Shown here: piece after piece, positions 13,575 through 26,048 of the stretch
How positions within the stretch are numbered: position 1 is the first letter of the stretch
Layout: every line of letters begins with the position of its first letter
Assembly: GCA_003254925.1 (NCBI GenBank)
Contig: QANZ01048112.1
Location: 186,225-250,224, forward strand
Source of the DNA: Chamaecrista fasciculata
Lineage: Eukaryota > Streptophyta > Magnoliopsida > Fabales > Fabaceae
Direction of reading: 5' to 3'
Length of the DNA stretch: 64,000 nucleotides
Translations under genes and position numbers: made by a program
The notes under the pieces: generated by a model
Databases searched by the model: none
What the model saw: the letters and a program-made list of their open reading frames with translations, nothing else
Told to the model about the DNA's origin: nothing

Positions 13575-14463
13575 TCTTGTCTACTTTAAACAATTTATTC
13601 ACTATTTGGAATCCACTGCTTCCCAATAACTCCAAATATTTATTATGGATTCAACAATATAACTCTTGTCAATTAAGAAATTTCCCAACTACTTCAAAAG
13701 GTTGAATTCACTACTCATAAATTCACCGCCTTCAAGTGACTAGAACACTGTTGGAACGTAATCTCACATCTTTTCAGCTCAGAGAGTTTTTCAGCCATTT
13801 CTGCTACCAACTACACTATTAGTCCCAATCTCATTCAACTCATGTATCTGTCAATAACGAAGAATCCATAGGATCCTTTGGTTCACAACTAGTTTTCGTC
13901 CATCCAACTCAAATTACTATAACTACACATCAAAATAACTACTCAAGAATTTTCATCCCAGCTATTCTAATTATTACACTTTAAACTCAAAACATTTATT
14001 TCCTTTCCAAATTTGATCATTTCAAGTTTCAAATTATTTCTAAACTTTTCTCACACACCTTCTTTATTCTATTTTAATCCCTTTCATACTATTGTAGACT
14101 TCATTAGTGGTCCAAGCCACAACACCAATAAACCATATCCCATAATAGATCACCACTCACAATCTCACCGTAGATTCTAAGAAAACTTGAGAACAAGTAC
14201 TCCCTTACTCAGTGACACAATCGCCTCTACTAAATAGTACACTAGTGAGGTGATCAGTCCCAATAGCATAATATTTAGATAGTGCAATCATGGCAACAAG
14301 AGGAATTACAGAGTCCTCAAACCAAACACCTATATCATCCCTTGAATCAGAAAATGTCTTAGTCATCCAACTGCTCGGGTACAACGGTGACAAGAACATT
14401 CTCACTCAAGGTCATTCTACCTAGAATTAGGACACCACACCCTAACAGGATGTCCGGAACGTT
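13575..14463 (-). mobile_element. Interior remnant downstream of the primer site
   Basis: This stretch follows the primer-binding site on the minus strand. I find no gag, pol or zinc-knuckle signature in it; a 66-codon ORF at 14205-14405 has no recognisable features. Within it, 13965-14099 is an almost exact copy of part of the LTR (17482-17615). Confidence 0.55.
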
Positions 14464-14475
14464 GCTCTGATACCA
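14464..14475 (-). other. Primer-binding site, tRNA-iMet type
   Basis: The minus strand reads TGGTATCAGAGC, the standard plant initiator-methionine tRNA primer site, four bases inside the LTR end. This fixes the element orientation as minus and identifies the neighbouring LTR as the 5' LTR. Confidence 0.88.
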
Positions 14476-15416
14476 TAACTGTCACGACCCCCTCTGCGGG
14501 AGCACGTGACCGGCACGGTCATGGGCCTATACCACACCGTAAGCCTACCCATAATCAATTACTATAAAAAGAAGCATAACATCAACTTTATAATCGTAAC
14601 ATCCTTGTCTAATAAAGGATACAACTTATACAAATAATAATTACAACATGCCCCAAAACTATAGCAAAGTGCACAAAACTAAACCCTTTTCTAACAAAAC
14701 TTCAACTCCTTGCTCCCAGCTTGAACTTTATTAATATGACCTGCACTCACACTGAGATGTTGTAGGGTGAGAATCTGGGGAGATACTTCAAACACAATCC
14801 CCCACTCAACAACAATACTTCAAACACAAGTTCACAACATGCAATTCTAACATATAATCGAATCTAGAGGCATACATTTACAATATAAATTTAACATTAA
14901 ATAAACAAACATACTGCTAAGCATTCAAACTAAGGATTATCATTTTTTTAAAAAAACATACATTCATATGACCATTTCATATAACCAATCAATTTATCTA
15001 GATAACATTCACCAGATATAACTATTCAGAATAATCATACATACATCAATAACTGTAAAACGGGTAAGCTGGCGGGGAAAAACTAGTTTCTTTCAAAATT
15101 CTCATTAGAAGTACAATTCCGAAACACTGATGTTACCCCCCGTGTCCGTGATACTAAAAACCAAGATTTAAAAAGTTATTTTAACAATAGTCATTTAGTA
15201 GAGAAAATGACTTCATGAAAACAAGAAAGCAAGAATCTCAACCATAACTACATTTAAACTTTCCACTATAAGAAGAACTGTAACCAAATAATAAAATACG
15301 GTGATCACATTCCCAACCATACAATATTCACAACATCAATCTTCCAATAGCACGTAGTAATCCACGATCAAACAAAATTTCAATGCAATAGATACTGTAA
15401 ACATAGCATCTCGGCC

Positions 15417-15626
15417 GGGCGTTACGTATCGCCGTCCCCAGCATTCATATTTCCATTTTCACTTCCCCACCTGGGCGTTACGTATCGCCGTCCCCAGGGG
15501 TTTCCTCATTTTCATAACCATTTCCATTTTCACATCCATTGGGCGTTACGTACCGCCGTCCCCAAGGATTTCTCATTTCCAGATCGACTTTTCTACCCAC
15601 TTGGGCGTTACGTATCGCCGTCCCCA
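15417..15626 (+). repeat. Four CG-rich 24-bp LTR subrepeats
   Basis: Boxes beginning GGGCGTTACG and ending CCGTCCCCA lie at 15417-15440, 15473-15496, 15541-15564 and 15603-15626, spaced 56, 68 and 62 bp apart. Only one internal base differs among them (T/C at the CGTATC/CGTACC position). The intervening DNA is far less conserved. The left LTR remnant has two related boxes. Confidence 0.9.
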
Positions 15627-15661
15627 AGGGGGTCTCATATTCATCTCAAGAAAGCAATAGA

Positions 15662-15786
15662 AATACAAACACAACCACAATCACAATCACCATCACAATC
15701 ACAATCACAAATACAAATACAAGTACAAGCACAAGCACAAGCACAAGCAAAAGAAAAAGCACAAGCACAAGCACGACCACGACCAT
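15662..15786 (+). repeat. CACAAG/CACAAT-type microsatellite
   Basis: Imperfect 6-bp repeats drift along the tract from CACAAT through ACAAATACA to CACAAG and CACGAC. The tract gives long spurious ORFs in both strands (Thr/Ile/Ser-rich on plus, Cys/Ala/Asp-rich on minus), which are not genes. Confidence 0.85.
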
Positions 15787-17427
15787 ATTCAATCAACCCA
15801 AGACATACAACACTCAAATGAAAATTAAATATTATCACTAACATCAATCAACATTTTCAGTGAACGAATAAAATACACAACTAGAATTCCACACTTTCCA
15901 TCAAGACAGCACAATCAAAAAGCTTATTCATTGGATATCAATCATATAATTTAAACCCTCATCATCACAAGATAAAAGGGGAGGGAATCCACCCTCAGTG
16001 AATCATGACATATATCAATCTCATATATCCAGCTATCCATCATCATACAACAACAATATATAAACTCATACTCATCATTCACAATCATTCCACCATATAA
16101 TTCATTGATACAATATTTGTTCATTGTTTACATCTCATATATATATATATATATTCTCTTGCATTTGAATCCCAAATCCTTTAAAGGGATGTTAAATTAC
16201 AACAAATACACCAAACTTATTAACTTTCATCAATCATTCAACTATCCATCTCTCTAATAATAATTTTCACATTCATCATTCCCAAACACTTCATCAACCA
16301 TTACACATACATATCACAAACTATATTCCATTTACATACCAATTCACTTATCATTCTTTTACTTCCAACATCTTATCTTTCATTCATAAAATCATATCAT
16401 ACACACCTAAACATATATACTTGTTCAATTACATAAAACCATTCCATAATTAACATATTTCACTTAGTAAACAGACCCAATCTTTACTCAGGTTTAACAT
16501 CACAAAATCATTACATTTCACAACACAATATTTATCACATCACTTCTCAATAATTCAAATTTTCATTTCCAACACTTTTCATAATCAATTTTATGTCTCA
16601 ATTATAATTCAAACCACAATTACTTGAACATAATAAAACTTCATCTTTTAAAGATATTCAATTCCAAAAAGGACCATTCAAAAATTTTCTAAAAACTGTG
16701 AAGGACCCATTCGTACTTTTTCCAAAGTTTTTAAAAGACCATTTTGTAATTTTTCCCCAAACACACACTTAGCGCCAGTTTCCATGTTTCCAACTTATTC
16801 TCCACCAACAACAAGGAAGCCCACTCAAACACTATCAATAAACATCATTTCTTCTTGATTCAACAATTTCTTATTGAAAATCAATACAAACTTCAATTCT
16901 TGAAACCATAAGACTTCATGATTCTCACTCATGATTTAGTTCCCAAAACTTGTTTTGTTCATCACAAACTCATCAAATATTCATCCAAAATCAACAAAAG
17001 AAAACATGATTCAAATTCAATTTCATAAACACATATAAACCCTAACTCAAAACCAAAGCAATCCTCACAACTTCAGAAAGCCCTAGGCAAACAAATGAGA
17101 GAAGTAATGCTTTGAAGTGAGGAGAAAGAGAAGAACCCTACCTAGGAACAATTTGGTCCCTCAAACTCCAAATTCTGCATATTTCCCAACTCTGGCGTCA
17201 TTTTTCGATCTCCTTTATTTCTCAATCCAACCGTTGAATTTGCCAACTGAAACCAGGGTTAGATTCGTCTCTCTCTAAGCTTCGATTCGAGGTGTAGAAC
17301 GTCCAAAACGGATCGTTGGATGTGAAGATATGCTCCATTCTTTCTCGCTTCACACTCCACGGTCGCTGCTCTGTTTTGGTCCCTAGAAATTTTCTCCACT
17401 CTCCCCGATTCTTCATCCTCTCCTTCT

Positions 17428-17436
17428 TATAAATAT
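17428..17436 (-). promoter_or_regulatory. Probable LTR TATA box
   Basis: The minus strand reads TATTTATAA about 400 bp into the LTR, followed within 60 bp by the switch from AT-rich U3 to a richer leader-like sequence. This position is usual for the U3/R border of a long plant LTR. It is a sequence-pattern call only. Confidence 0.5.
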
Positions 17437-17835
17437 CTCATTTACTAACAAATGTCAAAACTATAATTCTTCCCCCAAACTTTCTAATTATTACACTTTA
17501 AACTCAAAACATTTATTTCCTTTCCAAATTGATCATTTCAAGTTTCAAATTATTTCTAAACTTTTCTCACACACCTTCTTTATTCTATTTTAATCCCTTT
17601 CATACTATTGTAGACCACAAATCATTCTCTTTTATTTTCTAAATACTTCTAAATCTTTCAATTTAGTCCTTTATGAATTCCAACTCAACATTTACCCCTT
17701 ATTTCCACTCATCTTACTCTACTTTATTCCCTTCCCCCAACATCCTCTAAAAAATTACTCTCTTATAATTGTTTAAGATCACCCAAACTTCATTTTCTTT
17801 CTAATAAGTCATTTCTCAAAAATCGGGGTGTTACA

Positions 17836-19078
17836 TTAAAAGTCATTTAACAATATATTGAAATGAAGGAATCTAGGATTTTGTATGTTTGACATCAACG
17901 AGTTTGCTATCAAAGTTAATAATGCTCAAATGAAGGTGGAAGATATTTACAAAACTTTATTTTTTCGGTAAATTCCTACTTTGATTAATCACAAGAAAAG
18001 ATGGAACCAAATTGGTAATAAAATAAAAGCCACCCAAAGAAAATAAACTACGTACAGCCAAAGTACAACAGAATAATATAACCAAAGAAAGAAAATGCAA
18101 GTCATACAAGAAACAATCAATATTATCAAACTTAACATATTCAATTCAAGTCTCAAAATTAGCACACCCAAATAACAAGCAATAATTGAGGTGAAAGGGG
18201 ATGGCCGGCGACAACGAGAACCAATCGAAGATCTCATTGCCTCTAGCCACCATCACTACCTAGTTTGAATAATACTTTATTTTTAATTACCTCTATTCAA
18301 TTTTTATATTTTGATTTAATGTCTTTTATATATCAATAATAATACAAAAAAATGTTTTTCAATGTTGATATTGTTTGAAGATTCTTATAAGTTGTTATTG
18401 ATGCATATAGATATGGTTTTATCTTAAAAATCAATGTTAATTTAAAAAGGCCAAAAATGATATCATTTAAGACATCTATGCAACTACGGGCAGTTGAGCC
18501 CCTTTAAAGGAGCCCCTGAATGGCCTAGACCATTTGACCTGTAGGTGAAACGGTTATTGTGCTGGTTGTCCCGCATTTTTTTAAAAAACAGAATTGGACT
18601 GATATGTTCATCGTTGTTGCCTGTTGGATCTCACTCTATTCTTTATGTTTATTTTTTCTTTTGGGTTGGTGGCCCAATCTTAAATCATAGGTACAAACCA
18701 AAAACAAAAAAAACAAAAAAAATTTCCCTTGCATATTGTCTTTTTTATTTCGGTAGATCTTCGAATTTTCACTAAGGCACTAACGCATAATCATTCTAAG
18801 ATTCCTCTTCCCTAACATCAAACCTCAATCTTCAGCCCAATACAACTTTTCAAAACAAAATATATCCAAAATATATTTTACATATTGGAGCCTTTGGCCC
18901 AACAGAAAACACTTTTTTTTGTAAAAAAAAAAGCCCAGGGTCTAGATTGTTTGGATAGCGTGCTTTACTGGGCAATTATGGGGAATGTATTTTTCCCCTA
19001 TTAATAAATTGGTTGGCTTGCCCCAGCCAGGGAGAGGTCAAGTCCGTCACAAGTTTTGGCGGGCCATGCCCGTTACGA
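17836..19078 (+). repeat. Array unit, right half after the LTR element
   Basis: Unit sequence resumes at TTAAAAGTCATTTAAC. It carries the B-type marker near 18728 and a variant GATAGCGTGC near 18955 that recurs at about 23756. Confidence 0.85.
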
Positions 19079-21709
19079 CACACCTATCTGAATACATAAA
19101 CCTAATCTCAGCCTCTCTTATTTCTCTTACGTAGTACAGCCGCATCACTCATTGTCAACCATCTGCTCTCACGCCTCACTAAATTCCAAATTCTCATATG
19201 ACATGATCTCTCTCTCCCTTACCTCTCAACCCTCGTTCTATCTTGAATCAATTCCCGCCAATGTCATTGCAAGTCCAATGAAGATTGACGGTTAAAGTCG
19301 ACGGTGGTGAGAGGCAAAATAAGGCAAATCACCTTCTTTTTCTCATGTCCTGCATATCAATCTAAAAGTCATTGGGTCACAACTCAAATCTACAATATAT
19401 GAATATTAACTTACCTTCTTTATTTTTTTCTCTTTGGAAAATAAAATTTTAATTAACCCATTGATTTACCAAATAATTTGAGAAAATTGTATCTCAAACT
19501 TTACTTGGTAAATCATGAGCCAACCAAAATTATTCTCCATGTTATCTGACAGTACACTCCTCATATAAACAAAACCAAAAAATGAAATTAATTTGATTCA
19601 AAATCTCAAAGGAAACAAAAGAATTTGGATCCCATCAAGAAAAGACCAAAACTTCCGTGAAAAAGTAAATATTTTGACCTCTTCACACTTTGTGGTATGT
19701 GTGTTTATCTGAGTGAGATCTATATCTAAGTGGGGTGATTGAAGAAGAATCTATTTCGCTTTTATTTGATTAAGAAACATTCATATATATATATATATAT
19801 CACTTATCAACAACGACACCTAATGGATAACGACAACTAATGAACCACGATAGTTACTGAACAACGATAATTAATTGGACCACGACAATCCGCAAACAAC
19901 GATAGTAAATTTATTACAATTTGAGAATCTTAGGATTCAACATCAAATTCTTATGATTTAAGAAACATTTTCACATCCTTTATATATATGTTAAATACTA
20001 TATCATTAAAAGTCATTTAACAATATATCGAAATGAAGGAATCTAGGATTCTCGTATTTTTGACATCAACGAGTTTGCTATCAAAGTTAATAATGCTCAA
20101 ATGAAGGTGGAAGATATTTACAAAACTTTATTTTTTCGATAAATTCCTACTTTGATTGATCACAAGAAAAGATGTAACCAAATTGGTAATAAAAGGAAAG
20201 CCACCCAAAGAAAAAAAACCACGTACAGCCAAAGTACAACAGAATAATATAACCAAAGAAAGAAAATGCAAGTAATACAAGAAACAATCAATATTATCAA
20301 ACTTAGCATATTCAATTCAAGTCTCAAAATTAGCACACCCAAATAACAAGCAATAATTGAGGTGAAAGGGGATGGCCGGGCACTCCGAGAACCAATCGAA
20401 GATCTCATTGCCCCTATCCACCATCACTACCTAGTTTGAATAACACTTTTTTTTAATTACCTCTATTCAATTTTTATATTTTGATTTAATGTCTTTTATA
20501 TATCAATAATAATACAAAAAAATGTTTTTCAATGTTGATATTGTTTGAAGATTCTTATAAGTTGTTATTGATGCATATAGAAAAGAAAAGATGTTGATAT
20601 TATTTGAATATTAATCACAAGAAAAGATGTAACCAAATTGGTAATAAAATGAAAGCCACCCAAAGAAAAAAAAAACTACCTACAGCCAAAGTACAACAGA
20701 ATAATATAACCAAAGAAAGAAAATGCAAGTCATACAAGAAACAATCAATATTATCAAACTTAGCATATTCAATTCAAGTCTCAAAATTAGCACACCCAAA
20801 TAACAAGCAATAATTGAGGTGAAAGGGGATGGCCGGGCACACCGAGAACCAATTGAAGATCTCATTGCCTCTAGCCACCATCACTACCTAGTTTGAATAA
20901 CACTTTTTTTTTTAATTACCTCTATTCAATTTTTATATTTTGATTTAATGTCTTTTATATATCAATAATAATAAAAAAATGTTTTTCAATGTTGATATTG
21001 TTTGAAGATTCTTATAAGTTGTTATTGATGCATATAGATATGGTTTTCTCTTAAAAACCAATGTTAATTTAAAAAGGCCAAAAATAATATCATTTAAGAC
21101 ATCTATGCAACTACTGGCAGTTGAGCCCCTTTAAAGGAGCCCCTGAATGGCCTAGACCATTTGACCCTTAGGTGAAACGGTTATTGTGCGGGATGTCCCG
21201 CATTTTTTTAAAAAACAGAATTGGACTGATATGTTCATCGTTGTTGCCTGTTGGATCTCACTCTATTCTTTATGTTTATTTTTTCTTTTGGGTTGGTGGC
21301 CCAATCTTAAATCATAGGTACAAGCCAAAAACAAAAAAAACAAAAAAGAATTCCCTTGCATATTGTCTTTTTTATTTCGGTAGATCTTCGAATTTTCACT
21401 AAGGCACTAACGCATAATTATTCTAAGATTCCTCTTCCCTAACATCAAACCTCAATCTTCAGCCCAATACAACTTTTCAAAACAAAATATATCCAAAATA
21501 TATTTTACATATTGGAGCCTTTGGCCCAACAGAAAACACTTTTTTTTTTGTAAAAAAAAAAAAGCCCAGGGTCTAGATTTTTTGGACTGCGGGCTTTACT
21601 GGGCAATTATGGGGAATGTATTTTTCCCCTATTAATAAATTGTTTGGCTTGCCCCAGCCAGGGAGAGGTCAAGTCCGTCACAAGTTTTGGCGGGCCATGC
21701 CCATTACGA
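19079..21709 (+). repeat. Array unit with a 457-bp internal duplication
   Basis: The unit is 2,631 bp. The block around the minus-strand ORF occurs twice (ORFs at 20160-20408 and 20680-20865). At the joint (about 20580-20610) a short filler resembling GATGTTGATATTATTTGAAT separates GATGCATATAG from ATTAATCACAAG. Confidence 0.88.
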
Positions 21710-23879
21710 CACACCTATCTGAATACATAAACCTAATCTCAGCCTCTCTTATTTCTCTTACGTAGTACAGCCGCATCACTCATTGTCAACCATCTGCTCT
21801 CACGCCTCACTAAATTCCAAATTCTCATATGACATGATCTCTCTCTCCCTTACCTCTCAACCCTCGTTCTATCTTGAATCAATTCCCGCCAATGTCATTG
21901 CAAGTCCAATGAAGATTGACGGTTAAAGTCGACGGTGGTGAGAGGCAAAATAAGGCAAATCACCTTCTTTTTCTCATGTCCTGCATATCAATCTAAAAGT
22001 CATTGGGTCACAACTCAAATCTACAATATATGAATATTAACTTACCTTCTTTATTTTTTTCTCTTTGGAAAATAAAATTTTAATTAACCCATTGATTTAC
22101 CAAATAATTTGAGAAAATTGTATCTCAAACTTTACTTGGTAAATCATGAGCCAACCAAAATTATTCTCCATGTTATCTGACAGTACACTCCTCATATAAA
22201 CAAAACCAAAAAATGAAATTAATTTGATTCAAAATCTCAAAGGAAACAAAAGAATTTGGATCCCATCAAGAAAAGACCAAAACTTCCGTGAAAAAGTAAA
22301 TATTTTGACCTCTTCACACTTTGTGGTATGTGTGTTTATCTGAGTGAGATCTATATCTAAGTGGGGTGATTGAAGAAGAATCTATTTTGCTTTTATTTGA
22401 TTGAGAAACATTGATATATATATATATATCTCTCTTATCAACAACGACACTTAATGGATAACGACAACTAATGAACCACGATAGTTATTGAACAACGATA
22501 ATCAATTGGACCACGACAATCCGCAAACAACGATAGTAAATTTATTACAATTTGAGAATCTTAGGATTCAACATCAAATTCTTATGATTTAAGAAACATT
22601 TTCACATCCTTTATATATATGTTAAATACTATATCATTAAAAGTCATTTAACAATATATCGAAATGAAGGAATCTAGGATTCTCGTATTTTTGACATCAA
22701 CGAGTTTGCTATCAAAGTTAATAATGCTCAAATGAAGGTGGAAGATATTTACAAAACTTTATTTTTTCGGTAAATTCCTACTTTGATTGATCACAAGAAA
22801 AGATGTAACCAAATTGGTAATAAAATGAAAGCCACCCAAAGAAAAAAAAACCACGTACAGCCAAAGTACAACAGAATAATATAACCAAAGAAAGAAAATG
22901 CAAGTGATACAAGAAACAATCAATATTATCAAACTTAGCATATTCAATTCAAGTCTCAAAATTAGCACACCCAAATAACAAGCAATAATTGAGGTGAAAG
23001 GGGATGGCCGGGCACACCGAGAACCAATCGAAGATCTCATTGCCCCTATCCACCATCACTACCTAGTTTGAATAACACTTTTTTTTAATTACCTCTATTC
23101 AATTTTTATATTTTGATTTAATGTCTTTTATATATCAATAATAATACAAAAAAATGTTTTTCAATGTTGATATTGTTTGAAGATTCTTATAAGTTGTTAT
23201 TGATGCATATAGATATGGTTTTATCTTTAAAACCAATGTTAATTTAAAAAGGCAAAAAATGATATCATTTAAGACATCTATGCAACTACGGGCAGTTGAG
23301 CCCCTTTAAAGGAGCCCCTGAATGGTCTAGACCATTTGACCTGTAGGTGAAACGGTTATTGTGCGGGTTGTCCCGCATTTTTTTAAAAAACAGAATTGGA
23401 CTGATATGTTCATCATTGTTGCCTGTTGGATCTCACTCTATTCTTTATGTTTATTTTTTCTTTTGGGTTGGTGGCCCAATCTTAAATCATAGTTATAAAC
23501 CAAAAACAAAAAAAACAAAAAAATTTCCCTTGCATATTGTCTTTTTTATTTCGGTAGATCTTCGAATTTTCACTAAGGCACTAACGCATAATCATTCTAA
23601 GATTCCTCTTCCCTAACATCAAACCTCAATCTTCAGCCCAATACAACTTTTCAAAACAAAATATATCCAAAATATATTTTAGATATTGGAGCCTTTGGCC
23701 CAACAGAAAACACTTTTTTTTGTAAAAAAAAAAGCCCAGGGTCTAGATTGTTTGGATAGCGTGCTTTACTGGGCAATTATGGGGAATGTATTTTTCCCCT
23801 ATTAATAAATTGGTTGGCTTGCCCCAGCCAGGGAGAGATCAAGTCCGTCACAAGTTTTGGCGGGCCATGCCCGTTACGA
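21710..23879 (+). repeat. Array unit, B, sharing variants with 26049-28219
   Basis: Its 93-codon minus ORF at 22759-23040 is identical in translation to the one at 27096-27377, two units away. It also shares CCCCTATCCACC and ATCTTTAAAACC with that unit. Confidence 0.87.
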
Positions 23880-26048
23880 CACACCTATCTGAATACATAA
23901 ACCTAATCTCAGGCTCTCTTATTTCTCTTACGTAGTACAGCCGCATCACTCATTGTCAACCATCTACTCTCACGCCTCACTAAATTCCAAATCCTCATAT
24001 GACATGATCTCTCTCTCCCTTACCTCTCAACCCTCGTTCTATCTTGAATCAATTCCCGCCAATGTCATTGCAAGTCCAATGAAGATTGACGGTTAAAGTC
24101 GACGGTGGTGAGAGGCAAAATAAGGCAAATCACCTTTTTTTCTCATGTCCTGCAAATCAATCTAAAAGTCATTGGGTCACAACTCAAATCTACAATATAT
24201 GAATATTAACTTACCTTCTTTATTTTTTTCTCTTTGGAAAATAAAATTTTAATTAACCCATTGATTTACCAAATAATTTGAGAAAACTGTATCTCAAACT
24301 TTACTTGGTAAATCATGAGCCAACCAAAATTATTCTCCATGTTATCTCACAGTACACTCCTCATATAAACAAAACCAAAAAATGAAATTAATTTGATTCA
24401 AAATCTCAAAGGAAACAAAAGAATTTGGATCCCATCAAGAAAAGACCAAAACTTCCGTGAAAAAGTAAATATTTTGACCTCTTCACACTTTGTGGTATGT
24501 GTGTTTATCTGAGTGAGATCTATATCTAAGTGGGGCGATTGAAGAAGAATCTATTTTCCTTTTATTCGATTAAGAAACATTGATATATATATATATATAT
24601 CACTTATCAACAACGACACTTAATGGATAACGACAACTAATGAACCACGATAGTTACTGAACAACGATAATTAATTGGACCACGACAATCCGCAAACAAC
24701 GATAGTAAATTTATTACAATTTGAGAATCTTAGGATTCAACAACAAATTCTTATGATTTAAGAAACATTTTCACATCCTTTATATATATGTTAAATACTA
24801 TATCATTAAAAGTCATTTAACAATATATCGAAATGAAGGAATCTAGGATTCTCGTATTTTTGACATCAACGAGTTTGCTATCAAAGTTAATAATGCTCAA
24901 ATGAAGGTGGAAGATATTTACAAAACTTTATTTTTTCGGTAAATTCCTACTTTGATTAATCACAAGAAAAGATGTAACCAAATTGATAATAAAATGAAAG
25001 CCACCCAAAGAAAAAAAACTACGTACAGCCAAAGTACAACAGAATAATATAACCAAAGAAAGAAAATGCAAGTCATACAAGAAACAATCAATATTATCAA
25101 ACTTAGCATATTCAATTCAAGTCTCAAAATTAGCACACCCAAATAACAAGGAATAATTGAGGTGAAAGGGGATGGCCGGGCACACGAGAACCAATCGAAG
25201 ATCTCATTGCCCCTAGCCACCATCACTACCTAGTTTGAATAACACTTTTTTTTAATTACCTCTATTCAATTTTTATATTTTGATTTAATGTCTTTTATAT
25301 ATCAATAATAATACAAAAAAATGTTTTTCAATGTTGATATTGTTTGAAGATTCTTATAAGTTGTTATTGATGCATATAGATATGGTTTTATCTTAAAAAC
25401 CAATGTTAATTTAAAAAGGCAAAAATGATATCATTTAAGACATCTATGCAACTACGGGCAGTTGAGCCCCTTTAAAGGAGCCCCTGAATGGCCTAGACCA
25501 TTTGACCTGTAGGTGAAACGGTTATTGTGCGGGTTGTCCCGCATTTTTTTAAAAAACAGAATTGGACTGATATGTTCATCGTTGTTGCTTGTTGGATCTC
25601 ACTCTATTCTTTATGTTTATTTTTTCTTTTGGGTTGGTGGCCCAATCTTAAATCATAGGTACAAACCAAAAACAAAAAAAACAAAAAAAAATATCCCTTG
25701 CATATTGTCTTTTTTATTTCGGTAGATCTTCGAATTTTCACTTAGGCACTAACGCATCATCATTCTAAGATTCCTCTTCCCTAACATCAAACCTCAATCT
25801 TCAGCCCAATACAACTTTTCAAAACAAAATATATCCAAAATATATTTTAAATATTGGAGCCTTTGGCCCAACAGAAAACACTTTTTTTTTTGTAAAAAAA
25901 AAGCCCAGGGTCTAGATTGTTTGGATAGCGGGCTTTACTGGGCAATTATGGGTAATGTATTTTTCCCCTATTAATAAATTGGTTGGCTTGCCCCAGCCAG
26001 GGAGAGGTCAAGTCCGTCACAAGTTTTGGCGGGCCATGCTCGTTACGA
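23880..26048 (+). repeat. Array unit, B, sharing variants with 28220-30395
   Basis: It has CCCCTAGCCACC near 25209, AAGTCATACAAG near 25067 and AACTACGTAC near 25017, as in the unit two periods downstream. One base is missing in the minus-strand ORF relative to its neighbours, shifting its start. Confidence 0.87.

Larger units (their letters stand above)
13575..17835 (-). mobile_element. Ty3/gypsy Tekay-like element, truncated
   Basis: Read on the minus strand, the order is one LTR (17835 to 14480), a primer-binding site (14475-14464) and about 0.9 kb of interior ending at the isolated N. The LTR ends TGTAACACCCCG and CGTGACA and the long LTR are typical of Tekay-type chromoviruses. No gag or pol domain is recognisable in the short interior, and no second LTR is present. 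The element is a broken fossil; its missing part may have been lost in the genome or in the assembly. The lineage call is by terminal sequence and LTR size only. Confidence 0.7.
14480..17835 (-). mobile_element. Long 5' LTR, 3.36 kb, Tekay-like
   Basis: On the minus strand it runs from TGTAACACCCCG (17835) to GGGGTCGTGACA (14480), with TG...CA ends. A TATA-like box lies at 17428-17436. Downstream there is a mildly CG-richer leader region and then long AT-rich sequence. Four CG-rich boxes and a CACAAG-type microsatellite lie in the 3' third. The right edge meets unit sequence directly (TTAAAAGTCATTT). Confidence 0.78.

Noticed and set aside
14205-14405. 66-codon minus-strand ORF near the primer site as a gag start
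   Set aside because: No gag motif, too short, and no continuing frame.
15539-15847. Overlapping 100- and 68-codon ORFs rich in Thr/Ser and Cys/Ala
   Set aside because: Translation of the CACAAG-type microsatellite in both strands; not a gene.
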